Assembly: GCA_963969345.1 (NCBI GenBank)
Contig: OZ017769.1
Location: 124,001 to 188,000 of the forward strand
DNA length: 64,000 nt
Reading direction: 5' to 3'
Source of the DNA: Turbatrix aceti
Lineage: Eukaryota > Nematoda > Chromadorea > Rhabditida > Panagrolaimidae
A program made the translations under genes and the position numbers. Below, piece after piece: positions 47,701 through 59,400 of the stretch; the first letter of the stretch is position 1, and each line of letters begins with the position of its first letter. The notes beneath the pieces are model-generated. The model made no database searches. It saw only the letters and a list, made by a program, of their open reading frames with translations, and was not told the DNA's origin.

Positions 47701-49727
47701 ACGTCCTCTCGCCGAGGTGCGTCTTCTTGTACTACAAACTTTTCGAAGACCTGGTCAAGAGGTCACCTAACTTGGAGACTCTCGACGGAAAGACCAACAA
47801 TCGGCCCCTCCACGACACGTGCCAGAGACTGACGGAAGCCGTTAACAGCATCATCGGATGGCAGCTTGAGACGACCACCTGGCTGAAGAGGACCCTGGTC
47901 GTCAGACAGGACAACTCTCTGCCCTCCAAGTCTGGCGATACGACTCCTATGATGGAGACGAAAAGTCTTTCGTCTGCAATTGGTGCTGGGGATTTCACTT
48001 CTAATCAGGGATCTACGTATTCGTTGTACGTGCGGGACGCCAGGCTCTCTTCGCACTACGACATCACGGGCAACGCTTCGGCTTCACAACTCGTGCTTGC
48101 GGCGTCGGCATCGGCGTCGGAGAAGAAGTCGTCGTCGAACCTGAGGGCTTCACTCAAGGACTCGACGCACATGATGAAGAAGGACCCGGCTAATAGCACG
48201 CAGGCTCTCTTCCTCCTCGCTGACAGCCTCGCCGAGATGATCGATTCCATCTGCAAGTCGGAGGACAAGGATCGCATGCTGACCACGCTCCAGGCTGTCT
48301 GGGCGAATACGCTACCGTACCTCAAAGAAAAATCTGCGCGCAATGCCCGCTTCTTCCTTGCCAGCTCCAAGTTCCTGGCTTCGATGTCGACGTACAACTA
48401 CATGAGACCTGTCTGGAAGAAGGCAACCCTCGACCTGCTATTCGAAACTAACTTTTTTAAAATGGATATTCACTCGCTGAAGCAGTGGCTCATCGTCATC
48501 GACAACCTCATGTCCAACGACAAGGCGTCTTTCAAGGAGCTCCTCAATCGCATACCCTCTGGCAACAATTCTGCGCTGTCTAATCTCATCTCGAGCAAGG
48601 ATCAGGAATATGATATGCGAGCCCAGGCACTCAAAAGGGTAGCCTTTGTTGTGCTCAGCAGCCAGATGGATCAGTATTCGAACCAGCTGCACGAGATTTT
48701 AGGTGAGTTGGGTTGATTTTGAGACTGAAAACGTTTTTTGAACATATTTGGTCACATTTATAAGTTAATTTTTTTACCGTTAATTTTTTCAGAACGTCTC
48801 TCGGATAACCTTCGTCTCAACCAGGTGCCCCACGTTCACGCGCAGGTTTTCACGTGCTACCGAGTGCTTCTTATCCGCATGAAGCAGTCGTCGTTTGTGT
48901 CCATCTGGCCCTCCATGGCGACGGAGCTCGTTCAGGTTCTCCTCCAACTTGAGACCCAGATCATCGCGTTCCAACCACCCCAGACAACGTCCACGTCTTT
49001 GTACACGCAGAACACCTCGACCCTGGATACGGCATCTATCGCCACGACCTCGCTATCGATGCCATCGTCTGCGGTGACGTCTCTCATGAGTGATGACCTC
49101 AAATGCGCCAGGGACGATCTCTGGATGCAACTGTACCTCTCGGCGTGCAAGCTGCTCGAAACGCTTTGCACTCTTCCGGCAGGTTACATTTCACAGATGC
49201 AAATGTGTCAATGGACGTTTATCAACGGCGTGGTATCAGGTAGCGATACTGATGGTTTTGTGCCTTTCGCTGCGAGGATACACGGATTGCTGTGCAGCAA
49301 GGTGAGTCATCGCAAAAAACAATGTTTGCTAAAATTCAAAATGTTTATAAGAATTTTTTTTAAATTGTTCAACAACATGATTTTTTTTATTGCAGTTTGG
49401 TGAATTATCGCACGAAGAGCAACGCCTGAACTCAGCTTCTCTGCAGAACATCAAAACGCTGACATGCTTCAGTGAGCTGCGACCTTTCTTCCACGCTCTT
49501 GCTGCGCAGCATCACACCGTTGTCGCTGGACTTACCGGTGGAGGTCTTAGCAATGTGGGTGACCTTATTGCTTCTGATGTGAATGGATTTTTAATGCTTA
49601 TATGCTTTTTTAGGAATGTTACCTGCACGACGCTCATACAGTCAATGGATCTATGACCCTAAAGGGTGCAATATTGCGTCTCGAACACAGTCTTTACGTT
49701 GACTTTGCCGAACACCTTCAATTGTGA
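38758..49727 (+). CDS. pad-1: Dopey/DOP1 family protein (PAD-1)
   Basis: Fifteen exons with consistent phases: 38758-38776, 40157-40450, 40499-41168, 41243-41906, 42055-42265, 42427-42576, 43002-43975, 44023-45188, 45465-46010, 46065-46227, 46281-46498, 46547-48702, 48793-49301, 49396-49554, 49614-49727; 2,670 aa. The N-terminal Dopey domain is clear: [47 protein letters not shown], and the C-terminal part SSKFLASMSTYNYMRPVWKK is the conserved leucine-zipper-like region. Family members work with MON2 and phospholipid flippases on Golgi/endosome membranes and link to kinesin-1; the nematode orthologue is needed for embryonic patterning and vesicle control. The middle (44.3-44.9 kb) is Ser/Pro/Thr-rich and poorly conserved, explaining the extra length over usual 2,300-2,470 aa. 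The first coding exon has only 19 nt, and intron 1 is 1.38 kb. AATAAA at 49848. Confidence 0.93.
38990..39318. repeat. GGCCC-rich inverted-repeat element, degenerate, in Dopey intron 1
   Basis: Starts CAGGCATGAAAATGGCACG, then GGCCCAGGCCCGG; the inverse GGCCGGGCCTGGGCC lies at about 39280-39300, with AT-rich core. hAT-like start but no matching 8-bp flanks found, so a decayed copy. Confidence 0.6.
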
Positions 49728-49997
49728 TTGGTTTTTCTCTCTCTCGTTTTCCTTCCTACAAAACAACCGATTGATCGGAGAGAGACTGCCCCTGTGACAT
49801 TTTCCTAAGTCTGTTTTTTTTTGTATTTAATCGTTCCCCAACTGGATGAATAAACGAGTTACTTGTTCTGTTTTGGGTCAAGTAAGTTGTACACACAGAT
49901 ATTGTACAAAAATTGGACCGGTTTAGTAACACAAAATATTCCTATTTCGACAACTATTTTTCAGTTCCTATTTTGCAAGCTTTTGCAGTCTTTCATA

Positions 49998-50183
49998 TAG
50001 TCAAAATCGGAGTTGTCATAAATCCTTTTTTCGGGTGTGTCACTTTGAAAAATGCCGAAATATGCATTTAAAAAAGGGTTACAATGGCAACATTGGTTTC
50101 GGCATTTTTCAGGGTGGCAACCCTACATTTTTATATTTTTTTCGGAATCTACAGGAGTGGTCATGACAACTCCGATTTTGACA
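49998..50183. mobile_element. Palindromic MITE with TCAAAATCGGAGTTGTCA ends
   Basis: Inverted arms TCAAAATCGGAGTTGTCATA at 50001 and TCATGACAACTCCGATTTTG at 50161, plus an inner inverted pair AAAAATGCCGAAA / TTTCGGCATTTTT. About 185 bp, TA-rich flanks (CATATAG / ACATACA), so a Tc1/mariner-type TA target is possible but not proved. Lies between the convergent ends of the Dopey and channel genes. Confidence 0.7.
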
Positions 50184-50223
50184 TACATATATGAAATATT
50201 TGATTGCATATTTATTCTGTGAG

Positions 50224-53200
50224 TCAAAGAGCCAGTGGAACCGGTGGCAACTGTTCATCAGTGCCGGAAGTAGACGTAAGTCGGGGATACAAGGTTCGAC
50301 GCGTTAATTTGACAGGTTTTTCGATGACAATGGCTTTTTCGCGATCAATGAAGGTGAATGCTATTATTTCGTAGATGGTGATCAGCGTCAGTCCGAAGAG
50401 CAGTCCAAGGATTCCACCAACATCAGCTGAAAGAAAACACGGGATTTAAATTTCGAATTTGATTTTTGTTTTTTTAAATGTAAACATTAAGGCAGTTTGG
50501 ACAAACATACTGTCGAAAACTATTTTTGTGAGAAACTAAATTTTAGGGTCATATTCTGACCGACCTAGCATATACCAAGCGGTGTACGTCCGATAATAGG
50601 TATATGTTTCATTGGTCAACACATTTGATAGCCTTAATATCACCTGAGCGTAGTTTAGGCTGAAATTCAATAAGGCGTCATTTCGAAAAAAGTTCATTAT
50701 CGTTCAACCTCTCATATTTGTTCACAGTAAATCTTTCTAGTTGCTCAAAACAATCCCAGGTGTTTTTTTGAGTATTTTCATTGAATGCACCATTTTCCTA
50801 AAAAAATATACGTCTGATCATAGGCTCTTACGTCGAAATACTTCAACATACGTCGAAATACTTTGAAAACCTGCCAGTGGCATTGAGCATTGATAAGACT
50901 TTCTTGAATCGTTCTAACACGCCTTCGTTGTCATAGAAGTTGGCTAGTGCTACCGGGTTGGTTTTTTTATTCGTTATAAATTGGTATTCCATGCTGTAAC
51001 AAAATTATTGGCCGGTCAAAATGGTCAAATTTTGACCCCCATTGGCTCTCAATTGGAAAGCCCAATTTACATATATGGACCGTGATCACGAACTGCCGGA
51101 CATGCCAAGTCATGCTTACCACCACTGTACGACGTTTGTGTCGTCCGTGAAATTTTCAAAAACTTTTTCCATACACGCAGAAACGAAATTGTGGTACGTT
51201 TCTAATTCCGGATTTTTTTTAACGTATTGTCGCAGGTTTGCCATAAAGGTGTCAATTGTAATGTTGAGAATTATATCGTCGACGCTTAAATTATCTAACT
51301 CCTGATACAAAAACAAACAAAATATTTTCTCATCAATACCACATATTTTTTGTAAAACTTACTGTTTCCTCACATAAATAAGCCTTAGTATATCAAGGAA
51401 GAAGCCAAAATACGCTTCACTTAAATACTCTCTAGTCACGCCAATTAAATGCCACATTTCATGGTATGAGCTGCTATTGAATATTACCGTATTTTGTTCT
51501 ACAGCATAGGCGAGGCGATTGAGTTTTTTGATGACGTTGGGGGAGTGATAGTTCGCCAAGAAGGGCGTCTTGGATATTAGAAATCGTATAACGTGATTCG
51601 TTGTGGCACACTGATCTGTACACGAACTCACCGGTTTCATGTCTAATCGACGGAGTTTATTGTTGCACTCTATAGACTCTAGGAGCGTGCACGGCGGACG
51701 TATGACGCCATTCCTGCGACCAATGGGAAATGCAGCAGTTCGACGGAAGGGATTGGAGCAGCTGCATTCCATGTATTCATGCATGCAAGAATAGCATTCC
51801 TGAATATGTTAATGGTTTAATATATAATAATTTCTTTAAAATTACATAAATATTTACCCGTTGGGAGTAAGGAAGTACTGTTTGACGACACTCGGAAGGA
51901 TACTTATTGTAGCATTCTTGGTTCTGAAATACTAGTCCCGATTCAAAGTTTTTCTATTAATTATATTTATGCGAATGCATTCAATAAAATGCCTCTAAGC
52001 ATAAAATTTCAGGCATTTTCGAATGGCATCTTGTGAGATCTGCGCAATTTCAAAAATGATCGTTTGATCAAAAACCGTCATTTATGGTGATGGGTGCAAT
52101 GATGGGTGCCGCGCCATAAGCATTTTCCCAGTTAGTTTCACGCTTTCTATAAGAGCTGTGAAGTCAACGCATCCATTTTACCCGGAAATTTTGGTGTTCC
52201 CAAAAAAAGACGGACGCTTTTCTTCGAGAGAGTTTTTAATCACAAAAGCGTGAGTTCAAAAAAATTCTTATTAAAATAGAAAGGAATTATTTTTTGTTAT
52301 TATCTTTTGACATAATAACCGATGATTTGCTCATAATCATAATCAAATCAAATACGCTGTCAAACTTAAAAATATTGGAATACATATAATGGGGGCTCCT
52401 ACGGGGCTCCATATAATTTGTTTTACGCTTTTATAAAATAAGTAATAACGTTGCTTTTCAATATCACGCATCTTTCGCTATCGCCTAATAAATCCTTGCC
52501 CGCTCAAAAAATGAACCAGAAATTCAAATTTGTTCATTTTTGATTTTTGATCGTCAAATGACCCATCATTATGATTGCCTATTTCCGAGGAATTATATAT
52601 TTTTTTCAACATTTTTAAAATTAATTTAACGGAATCAATTTTTTCTCTTACGCAATCGTCTGTTTCGGGTCCGGGTCGGGTTTTCGGGTCGGGTACCCGA
52701 AATTTTCGGGTCCGGGTAAAGTCTTCGAGTCGGGTACTCGATATTTTTGGGTACCCGACGGCATTCGCTCCTCGCTCGCTCACCCCCTTGACCCTGCGCC
52801 TCGCGCTCTCCTCTCATCCCTCCTAACGCTTCGTTTCACAATTGACAATAGACAATTATGATAAAGCGCGCATTATCTTTTTAAAATAACATTTTTATGC
52901 CGTAACCAACCGTAATGGAAACAACACCGGTAACCACCACACTTGACCTATAGCCTTCGAGAACATGATAGTAGTCGGGATCGTCAACTCCATTTCTGAT
53001 AATGAGTATAATTTTTCGATCAGCATACGAATCGTAACCAAAGGTGTCTAAAAGCATGGAAGCATTTTGGGTTTCCGGATCAATGTGTAAATCATGGCAC
53101 GTGCCGTAGCGTGATTTGGCAACGGCGTTGTGGGACATAATGTTGGTGGACGTTCTGCAAAAAAAACTCTATTTGCAGAATTTTTTCAATTATTATTACA

Positions 53201-54235
53201 GCATAAAGTCGTTATATTCGTAGTATAATTGATCAACGTAGTAATCAAGGTCGACGTTGAGTATTCTGTAGAGGGTTACATTTGTTAATCTGAGGACGCA
53301 TGAAACGTAGCTGTCATCGGATGTCGCATTGATGCATTCATTTTTACTTCCCCTTGTCTAGAAAAAAATCATAATGAAAACTTGTTTTATTAAATTTTTA
53401 GGTTTGGTTTAAAACACTTTTTGGAGAAAAATGAAAAAAGATAGTAAAATTAAACAACAATTACCCTGCCGAATCGTTTGAACGTCAACAAGTTAGTATA
53501 ATTTTGAGTAACAGAAAACTCTGTCCAATTTTTGTAATACAAACACAGCAAGCTGATGACATCCTTATTATCATTACAAAATTTCTGTACTGTGTTGAAA
53601 GTCGCTCGATTGTTGGGTGTAAAATCCAGTTCCGTTAGCCAAGATATATTGCTCATGGTTCTAAAAAGTATTTTTTCAGACTTTAAATTTTTTAAAACCA
53701 ACCCTTGGACAACAAAATTAAAAACAATCCGCCGAAGATCTTCATCAAAATCTTCGAGTACCGAAGCAGATAAACCGGCGCGCGCAAATTGATTCTGAAA
53801 GCACAACATTACATTGGGGAGCTGCAAGCCTTCAATTGCTTCTTCGTGAACGACGAGGCTCGAATAGTTAGTTGTGTATTTGTAAAATATTCGCGAAAAT
53901 GACCACACAAGCACAGTGGCGCCGGTGATCATTGCCAAAGCAACACTCAATCTGAAAGTTTTGTTATGTAGTAATTTTTTCAAGGACCGCTACCTGATGG
54001 TCCACGTAAACTTGCTTCCCAGTAAACGAAAGCCAGTCAGTGACGTAAAATCGCAAAACTGATCCCACTTTGACTTGTATTCGTTTCCGAGAGGGCCGTT
54101 CACGTCATCCCTGTCGTCGTCACCGTCATCGATGGTGCTGTTGCGAGGTGTCGGCTCGTCAGCCAGATTTTCTTGAAGCTTCTTATTTTTGTGCACGTTG
54201 AACAGGCCTGAGGTTTTTAACAAGTCTGATGGCAT
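50224..54235 (-). CDS. DEG/ENaC-family sodium channel subunit
   Basis: Minus-strand exons, phase-checked: 53994-54235, 53465-53951, 53200-53357, 52948-53154, 51858-51923, 51374-51799, 51120-51301, 50852-50993, 50709-50797, 50565-50659, 50224-50426. The exon at 52948 must end with another donor in phase 0 (about 52940), or one exon is missing in 51924-52947. TM1 is VALAMITGATVLVWSFSRIF, then LQLPNVMLCFQNQF; the extracellular part has RYGTCHDLH, the Cys-rich CYSCMHEYMECSCSNPFRR, and the end has WYMLADVGGILGLLFGLTLITIYEIIAF, the pore and TM2 with the ADVGG..LGL motif, then a short cytosolic tail. These trimeric channels carry Na+ and act in mechanosensation or peptide/acid sensing; ligand unknown. 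Start chosen at MPSDLLKTSG; a longer upstream frame is unlikely. About 765 aa without any missing exon. Confidence 0.85.
52660..52765. repeat. CGGGT-type repeat fragment in channel intron
   Basis: TCGGGTCCGGGTCGGG and CGGGTACCCG units, related to the 134-bp element at 20513-20646; ends GGGTACCCGACGGC. No target duplication seen. It is followed by a CGCTCG-rich stretch to about 52830. Confidence 0.65.
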
Positions 54236-54393
54236 TTTTTGTATTTCTGTTTTGGCTCCACTTGACGCAAAAACTGTAATTAAATTAGTTAAAATGTGCA
54301 TATTTCGATCGAAACAGAGGGGGGCAAGAACTATTCCCTCATCAAACATAAAAAAAAACATAAACTTTAAAACGACATTGACGCCTACGTGCT

Positions 54394-54535
54394 TTAATTT
54401 GTGCCTCTTAACATCTGGTCTAATGATAAATAAAATAAATAAAATAAATAAAATAAATAAAATAAATAAAATAAATAAAATAAATAAAATAAATAAAATA
54501 AATAAAATAAATAAAATAAATAAAATAAATAAAAT
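54394..54535. repeat. LINE-like 3' end with 9-bp-period (ATAAATAAA)n tail
   Basis: TTTGTGCCTCTTAACATCTG then GTCTAATGATAA and about 12 units of a 9-bp AT repeat. The start motif recurs at 56765 and in part at 37270. The frames it produces (Ile-Asn-Lys repeats) are not genes. Confidence 0.75.
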
Positions 54536-54538
54536 TAA

Positions 54539-54900
54539 TGTGTACCCGGTTCCTCTCTAAGGCTCCCTACTTAACTCCTCTAACAATAATACCAACAATC
54601 ACAATATCACAATACAACAATCAAATTTATTCAGTAAAAATCACACAAATTACAACAAGCAACCGGGGGACTCGGCCCTAGACAGTGGTTAGTGAAACCC
54701 CGTGTCTTAGGCTCTTATATAAAAATGCTAATGGGTCGTTGCTTGCTCTCGGATACTGTGGCAGGGAGATGGACAAAGAGAGGGAACAAGGTGTTGATCG
54801 CGTCCGCGGGCGCAAGTCCTTTGTCTAACGACTTGCTAGCTCACGCGGCTGGCCCCTCGCACGATGTGCCCATGGTCTCGACTGGAAAACAGTTTTTGGT
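54539..54900 (-). mobile_element. Probable solo LTR
   Basis: On the minus strand the segment has a TATA box (TTTTTATATAAGAGCC, at about 54711-54724 on +), a polyadenylation signal GAATAAATTT about 85 bp downstream (54626-54633), and an end GGGTACACA consistent with a TG...CA LTR terminus. This U3-R-U5-like order fits an LTR without internal region. The outer boundary and target duplication could not be fixed. Confidence 0.45.
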
Positions 54901-55194
54901 GTGTTTTTTTTGAATTTCGCATATTTCTCGTTTTAATATTGTTGATGTGAAAGTGCCACGAGGCATTATCGATGACGGGGAATTCGATAGAGGTATCAAA
55001 AAATCAATAATCAATCGATAATATGCAAATTTTTTTTCTAACTCCGGAATTCTCAAGCAGATTTCAAAACAAAATAGTAGACCGTGTTCTACGTCCCAAA
55101 AAACCCCTGCATGCAAAAAACTGGAATTTTCTGTGCATCAAAGAAAAAGTTATTTCAAATTGATTAAAAACATGACTACTGATACGATATCAAC

Positions 55195-55474
55195 GGCGCG
55201 CGAAATCACGTGTTATGCTAGCAAACGTGTGATTTGGACTTTTTTAGCACTGATCTACAATACTATTACAAAAAAGAACTACGAAAAATAATTAAAATGG
55301 GCCTAAACTCATGGTAGATAAACTACACAGTTTCCAAGTTTATCTCTTGGATGGACAAAAAACAACTTTGATAATTTGTCTGTTTTGTAGTTCTTTTTTG
55401 TAATAGTATTGTAGATCAGTGCTAAAAAGTCCAAATCACACGTTTGCTAACATAACACGTGATTTCGGAGCGCG
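55195..55474. mobile_element. Foldback element with about 90-bp inverted repeats
   Basis: Left arm 55195-55285 (CGAAATCACGTGTTATGCTA ... TTTTTAGCACTGATCTACAA) is repeated inversely at 55388-55474 with only two or three differences, around a 100-bp centre. Near-identity implies recent origin or conversion. The right flank continues in a tandem CGGAGCGCGGGT pair. Confidence 0.85.
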
Positions 55475-55540
55475 GGTCGGAGCGCGGGTTGCAACACTTC
55501 TTTGTCTTCCTCTTTTGCCTTACGCCGCGGATACAACAAA

Positions 55541-55676
55541 AATAAATTAAATAAATTAAATAAATTAAATAAATTAAATAAATTAAATAAATTAAAAAAA
55601 TTAAATAAATTAAATAAATTAAATAAATTAAATAAATTAAATAAATTAAATAAATTAAATAAATTAAATAAATTAA
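55541..55676. repeat. (AATAAATTA)n microsatellite, 9-bp period
   Basis: About 15 units with one variant, directly abutting the LINE fragment at 55680. Reads Asn-Lys-Leu or Ile-Tyr-Leu in frames; not coding. Possibly the tail of another LINE copy into which the next one inserted. Confidence 0.85.
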
Positions 55677-55679
55677 AAA

Positions 55680-56497
55680 CTCTCTGTCGGTCTGGAAATC
55701 AACATCGGCAAGACCAAGTGGATGAGCAACTCGAAAGACGACGCGGCGATTCTGCTGAACGGTTTTCCGGTCGAAAGAGTAAAAGAGTTTGTCTATCTTG
55801 GACAGCTCTTCTCCTGGCCGAACGACCACAAGAAAGAAATTGTCAAAAGAATGACGGCAGGACGAAAGGCGTACTTCAAGTACAAAGACTTTCTGCGCTC
55901 ACGCAAAGTCAGAATGGGTCTGAAACGGCGACTGATCGAGCAGTGCATCAAGCCCGCAGTACTCTACGGCTGCGAAACCTGGACACTCACAGATGCCGGA
56001 ATCGAAATCCTCCAACGGGGACAACGTCGCCTCGAACGTGCTATCTTAGAGGTGCGTTTGAGCGATAAAGTCCCATCCGAATCCATCCGGAAGCGCACCA
56101 AGCTCAAAGACTGGAACGAATCCGCCCGACGCCGCAAGCAGAAATATGCAAAATCGCTCGCGACGACTGACGACGACAACTGGGCAGTCCGACTGTCAGA
56201 CTGGCGCCCCACAAAAGACTACGTGGAAGCCAAGCGACCGCTAGGACGACCACGCATGCGCTGGACCGACGACCTCGCCATTGCCTACAACGCTCCTACC
56301 AAAGACTTCGATTTTCAGACGGATTGTTTTTCTTTGATGACCCCTCTTCGTACGACCCCACTGATTTGTATAATCCCATGTGTACGAGTAAGAGATAAAT
56401 AAAATAAATAAAATAAATAAAATAAATAAAATAAATAAAATAAATAAAATAAATAAAATAAATAAAATAAATAAAATAAATAAAATAAATAAAATAA
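55680..56497 (+). mobile_element. RTE-type LINE, 5'-truncated copy with 9-bp-period tail
   Basis: Homologous to the 10856-12738 element, opposite strand. It starts after the YADD motif (VGLEINIGKTKWMSNSKDDA) and keeps an open frame to 56402 with TLTD, GRPRMRWTDDL and a 3' end TGTACGAGTAAGAGATAAAT, then about 11 units of an AAATAAATA-type repeat to 56497. Typical 5' truncation of a LINE. Confidence 0.9.
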
Positions 56498-59400
56498 CCT
56501 ACCGAAAAGTAGCTTGAATCGTTCGGGGACATGACCAATCCTTCCCAGGTGATCGCAGGCAATAAACAACAATTATACTTCTTTAGATTTTTGAAAACAG
56601 AAATCAGATTTTTGCGTGTCCCAGGTGTAAATTTGGTAGGTCACTAATATAAAATTCCAGAATGTATTTAAAAATTAGCAAAAAAACTATTCTTACAGTA
56701 CGATTTCCAGACCGCAACGATGGGAAGAATAAATTGTTACCAAATCGAATCATGACATTCATCATTTGTGCCTCCTAACATCTGGTCTAATGATAACTAT
56801 TCACTGAGTAATGGTAAAATAAATAAAAATAAATAAATAAACAATACGATTTCAAAAAAAATAAAAATGTTTTTTGTATTTAGTCAACACTTTACGGCTT
56901 TTAACGGAATCTGTAAAACAAAAAGAAGATAATGTTTTCGTAAGATGGCATTTATACTGTATTAAATTACGATAACATCACAAATGCCGGTTGAGCCGCT
57001 TCAAATCTGATGATGATTTTAAAAGCGGTGTTGATGTTGTCTGATGTTTGGTTATGATCAAGAAATTTTGATGTATTTACGTTATTAAAAAATTGTATCG
57101 AAATTAAATACAAAACCAATAAAGTTTTGATTTGGTTATTAGATAAAGTAAAAAGTTTCACGTTTAGTTTGTTTTGAATTTGTAATAAAAAACAAAATTA
57201 ATAAAAAGCACCCGAAAAATATCTTGGGGGAAATATTTTGACAAAACTATAGCCGTTAAAGGCGTTAGGCACCCCCAGAAAGCCAACAACTGTCGACTAC
57301 ATATCAAATCATGTAACGCTATTTTTAAAGAGCACTTGTTTTTTGGCATGACAGACTTTTTTATACTTTATTGACATTTTATTCAAAAATGTTTTTTTAA
57401 GTAAGGTAGCATAAAAATTTAATAGTAAGGTAGCATAAAAATAAATGCCTGTCAGTTTTCGAAATAATTTTTTTGGTGTATTCATTTTTAGCCGGGCACT
57501 AAAAAAGTGGAATGAAAAAGCATAATTTGCGTTTTTGTGTTCCATTTTATAGTAGTTTTTAGTTTGTTTTTATGTATGTTACAAATAAAATATTGATTTA
57601 CTTTAGAACAGGCTCAAACTATTTAGAAACAAATAAATTAAATAAAATAAAAAGAGCAATAAAATATATTATGATTTCGTATGTTATTTAAATGTAACAT
57701 CTGAAAAATATAACTATTTTATGGTGTCACGAATCGTTCGCAAATGCAATCCATTATCGTACAGGATGTTTTCTTTTGTTTTGTATAACTCATTGTTTTT
57801 GTTGTCTACATTCTTATCGTCGTTGCTATCATATTTATTTTGAACACATAATTTTCATTTGCTACCATTTTTTTTTGTTATTTTGGAAAAAAACATGTCA
57901 GAATCACATTCACAATCTGCCTATAAAAGTCGTCCGAAACCCCGCTCCTCCTTCTACTTGGCAAACTTCCTGACATATGTTTTGATTTTCGTTGAGTTTT
58001 TGAATTCCACACACACAAAGTTTTCCCCGCTTGCCACTCGGCATTGCATTCACCCGATCATGCCATTAATTAGTTAATTGCACATTACCCTCACTTTTCT
58101 CCCGCTTTGTGCTTGGGAAGCTGCCATCAATCCTCATTCGCCTACTTGCTCCGTCACGAATTGGCCATTAAATCCTCCCTCTTCCTCTTCATGGGTCAAG
58201 ACAAGGAAACACAACCTCAAGTCAATTAACACAAACATGTAGCATTTTTTGTGAGAAAATTGGCTAGTCGTTTGATTGACAGGCACAAGCTGCTGCTGCT
58301 GCTGTTGGTGGCGTAGGGGAGATGTTTATCGCTCTTCACTTTTCAAGTGCTTCTTCGTCTTGTTTGTCTCCGACGACGACTGTAACGACCGCCGTCGCCG
58401 TCGCGCCCGACTACCACCAACCATCTATCGCATCACGCCTCGGCAGACCGACAGCAAGACAACTCACACAACGCTCAGACAGTTTATCGGCGGAGGCCGT
58501 TGTTGTCCTCGGTCCTGTCGGACGGCACCGACTGTGTTGCTTGCACGCCCCCAAACGATCTGATCCCCCGCTAGTTGTAAAGCAATGACACGCATATTTA
58601 CAGTTTGTACACTTATTTCACTGTTGTTGCGCGATGTAACGTGCATTAGCAGATCGCTCCCTCCCTGCGGAGGTCGACAGTCACTCTCGATAATGATTTA
58701 CGATTAGCGCACGGTTTTGATGAATTTTTTATAATTTTGACGGACAGAAAGAAAAACAGAAGGCTGGTAATGATGCCCTGTACAGGCTGTAATGCACTAG
58801 AGATTGAAATCAAGCACTGTACATACCCGCGATCTCTATAACCCAAAAGGAAGCTAAAGTTTACAAATGAAACTATTATTTATGTTTCAAGTGAAAAACT
58901 ATGTTTTGAAGCACTAGAAGATAAGCGGCGTAAGAGAGAGGGGAAATAGGATACATTTGTCAACTTGCAGGTATACCGTTCTTTGTTATGTAATATCAAT
59001 ATTTGAACTTGCAAGCTGCACTCGAGTAACGTATAAATCGTGCATGTACTTCGTTTTTGAACTTGCTGGTAAATTATATGTATGTATTAATTTCTATTTC
59101 TATTTACTTTGTGTTTATTATTTCTCAACTTTGTCAATGTTTATTATTTTTGACGATCATTTTAAGATAATCAGTATTTATTATTGTTTTTTTTGAAGTT
59201 GCACTGCATCCTAATCTAGCTGTCTAGTGTGTTATCGTGTCAAAAGTTTGAAAACAAACAAAAAAATTTTATGGCTTGTCCATCCCGTTTACACCCCCCC
59301 CTGTAAGCTTTGTGTTATTCACTTTTTTCTCTTGTATTTCTAAAGTACATCCGTGTCGACGTGCACCGGTGCGCAATAATTTCACCACCTTTTTTTGTTT

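Noticed and set aside
54421..54535. Long open frame of Ile-Asn-Lys repeats (and similar frames at 55541-55676 and 56399-56497)
   Set aside because: Produced by 9-bp AT microsatellites with no stop in some frames; repeats of LINE tail origin, not genes.
58276..58588. Overlapping frames as a small secreted protein
   Set aside because: Composition follows local GC-rich and CGCCGT-like repeats; no homologous motif or splice borders.
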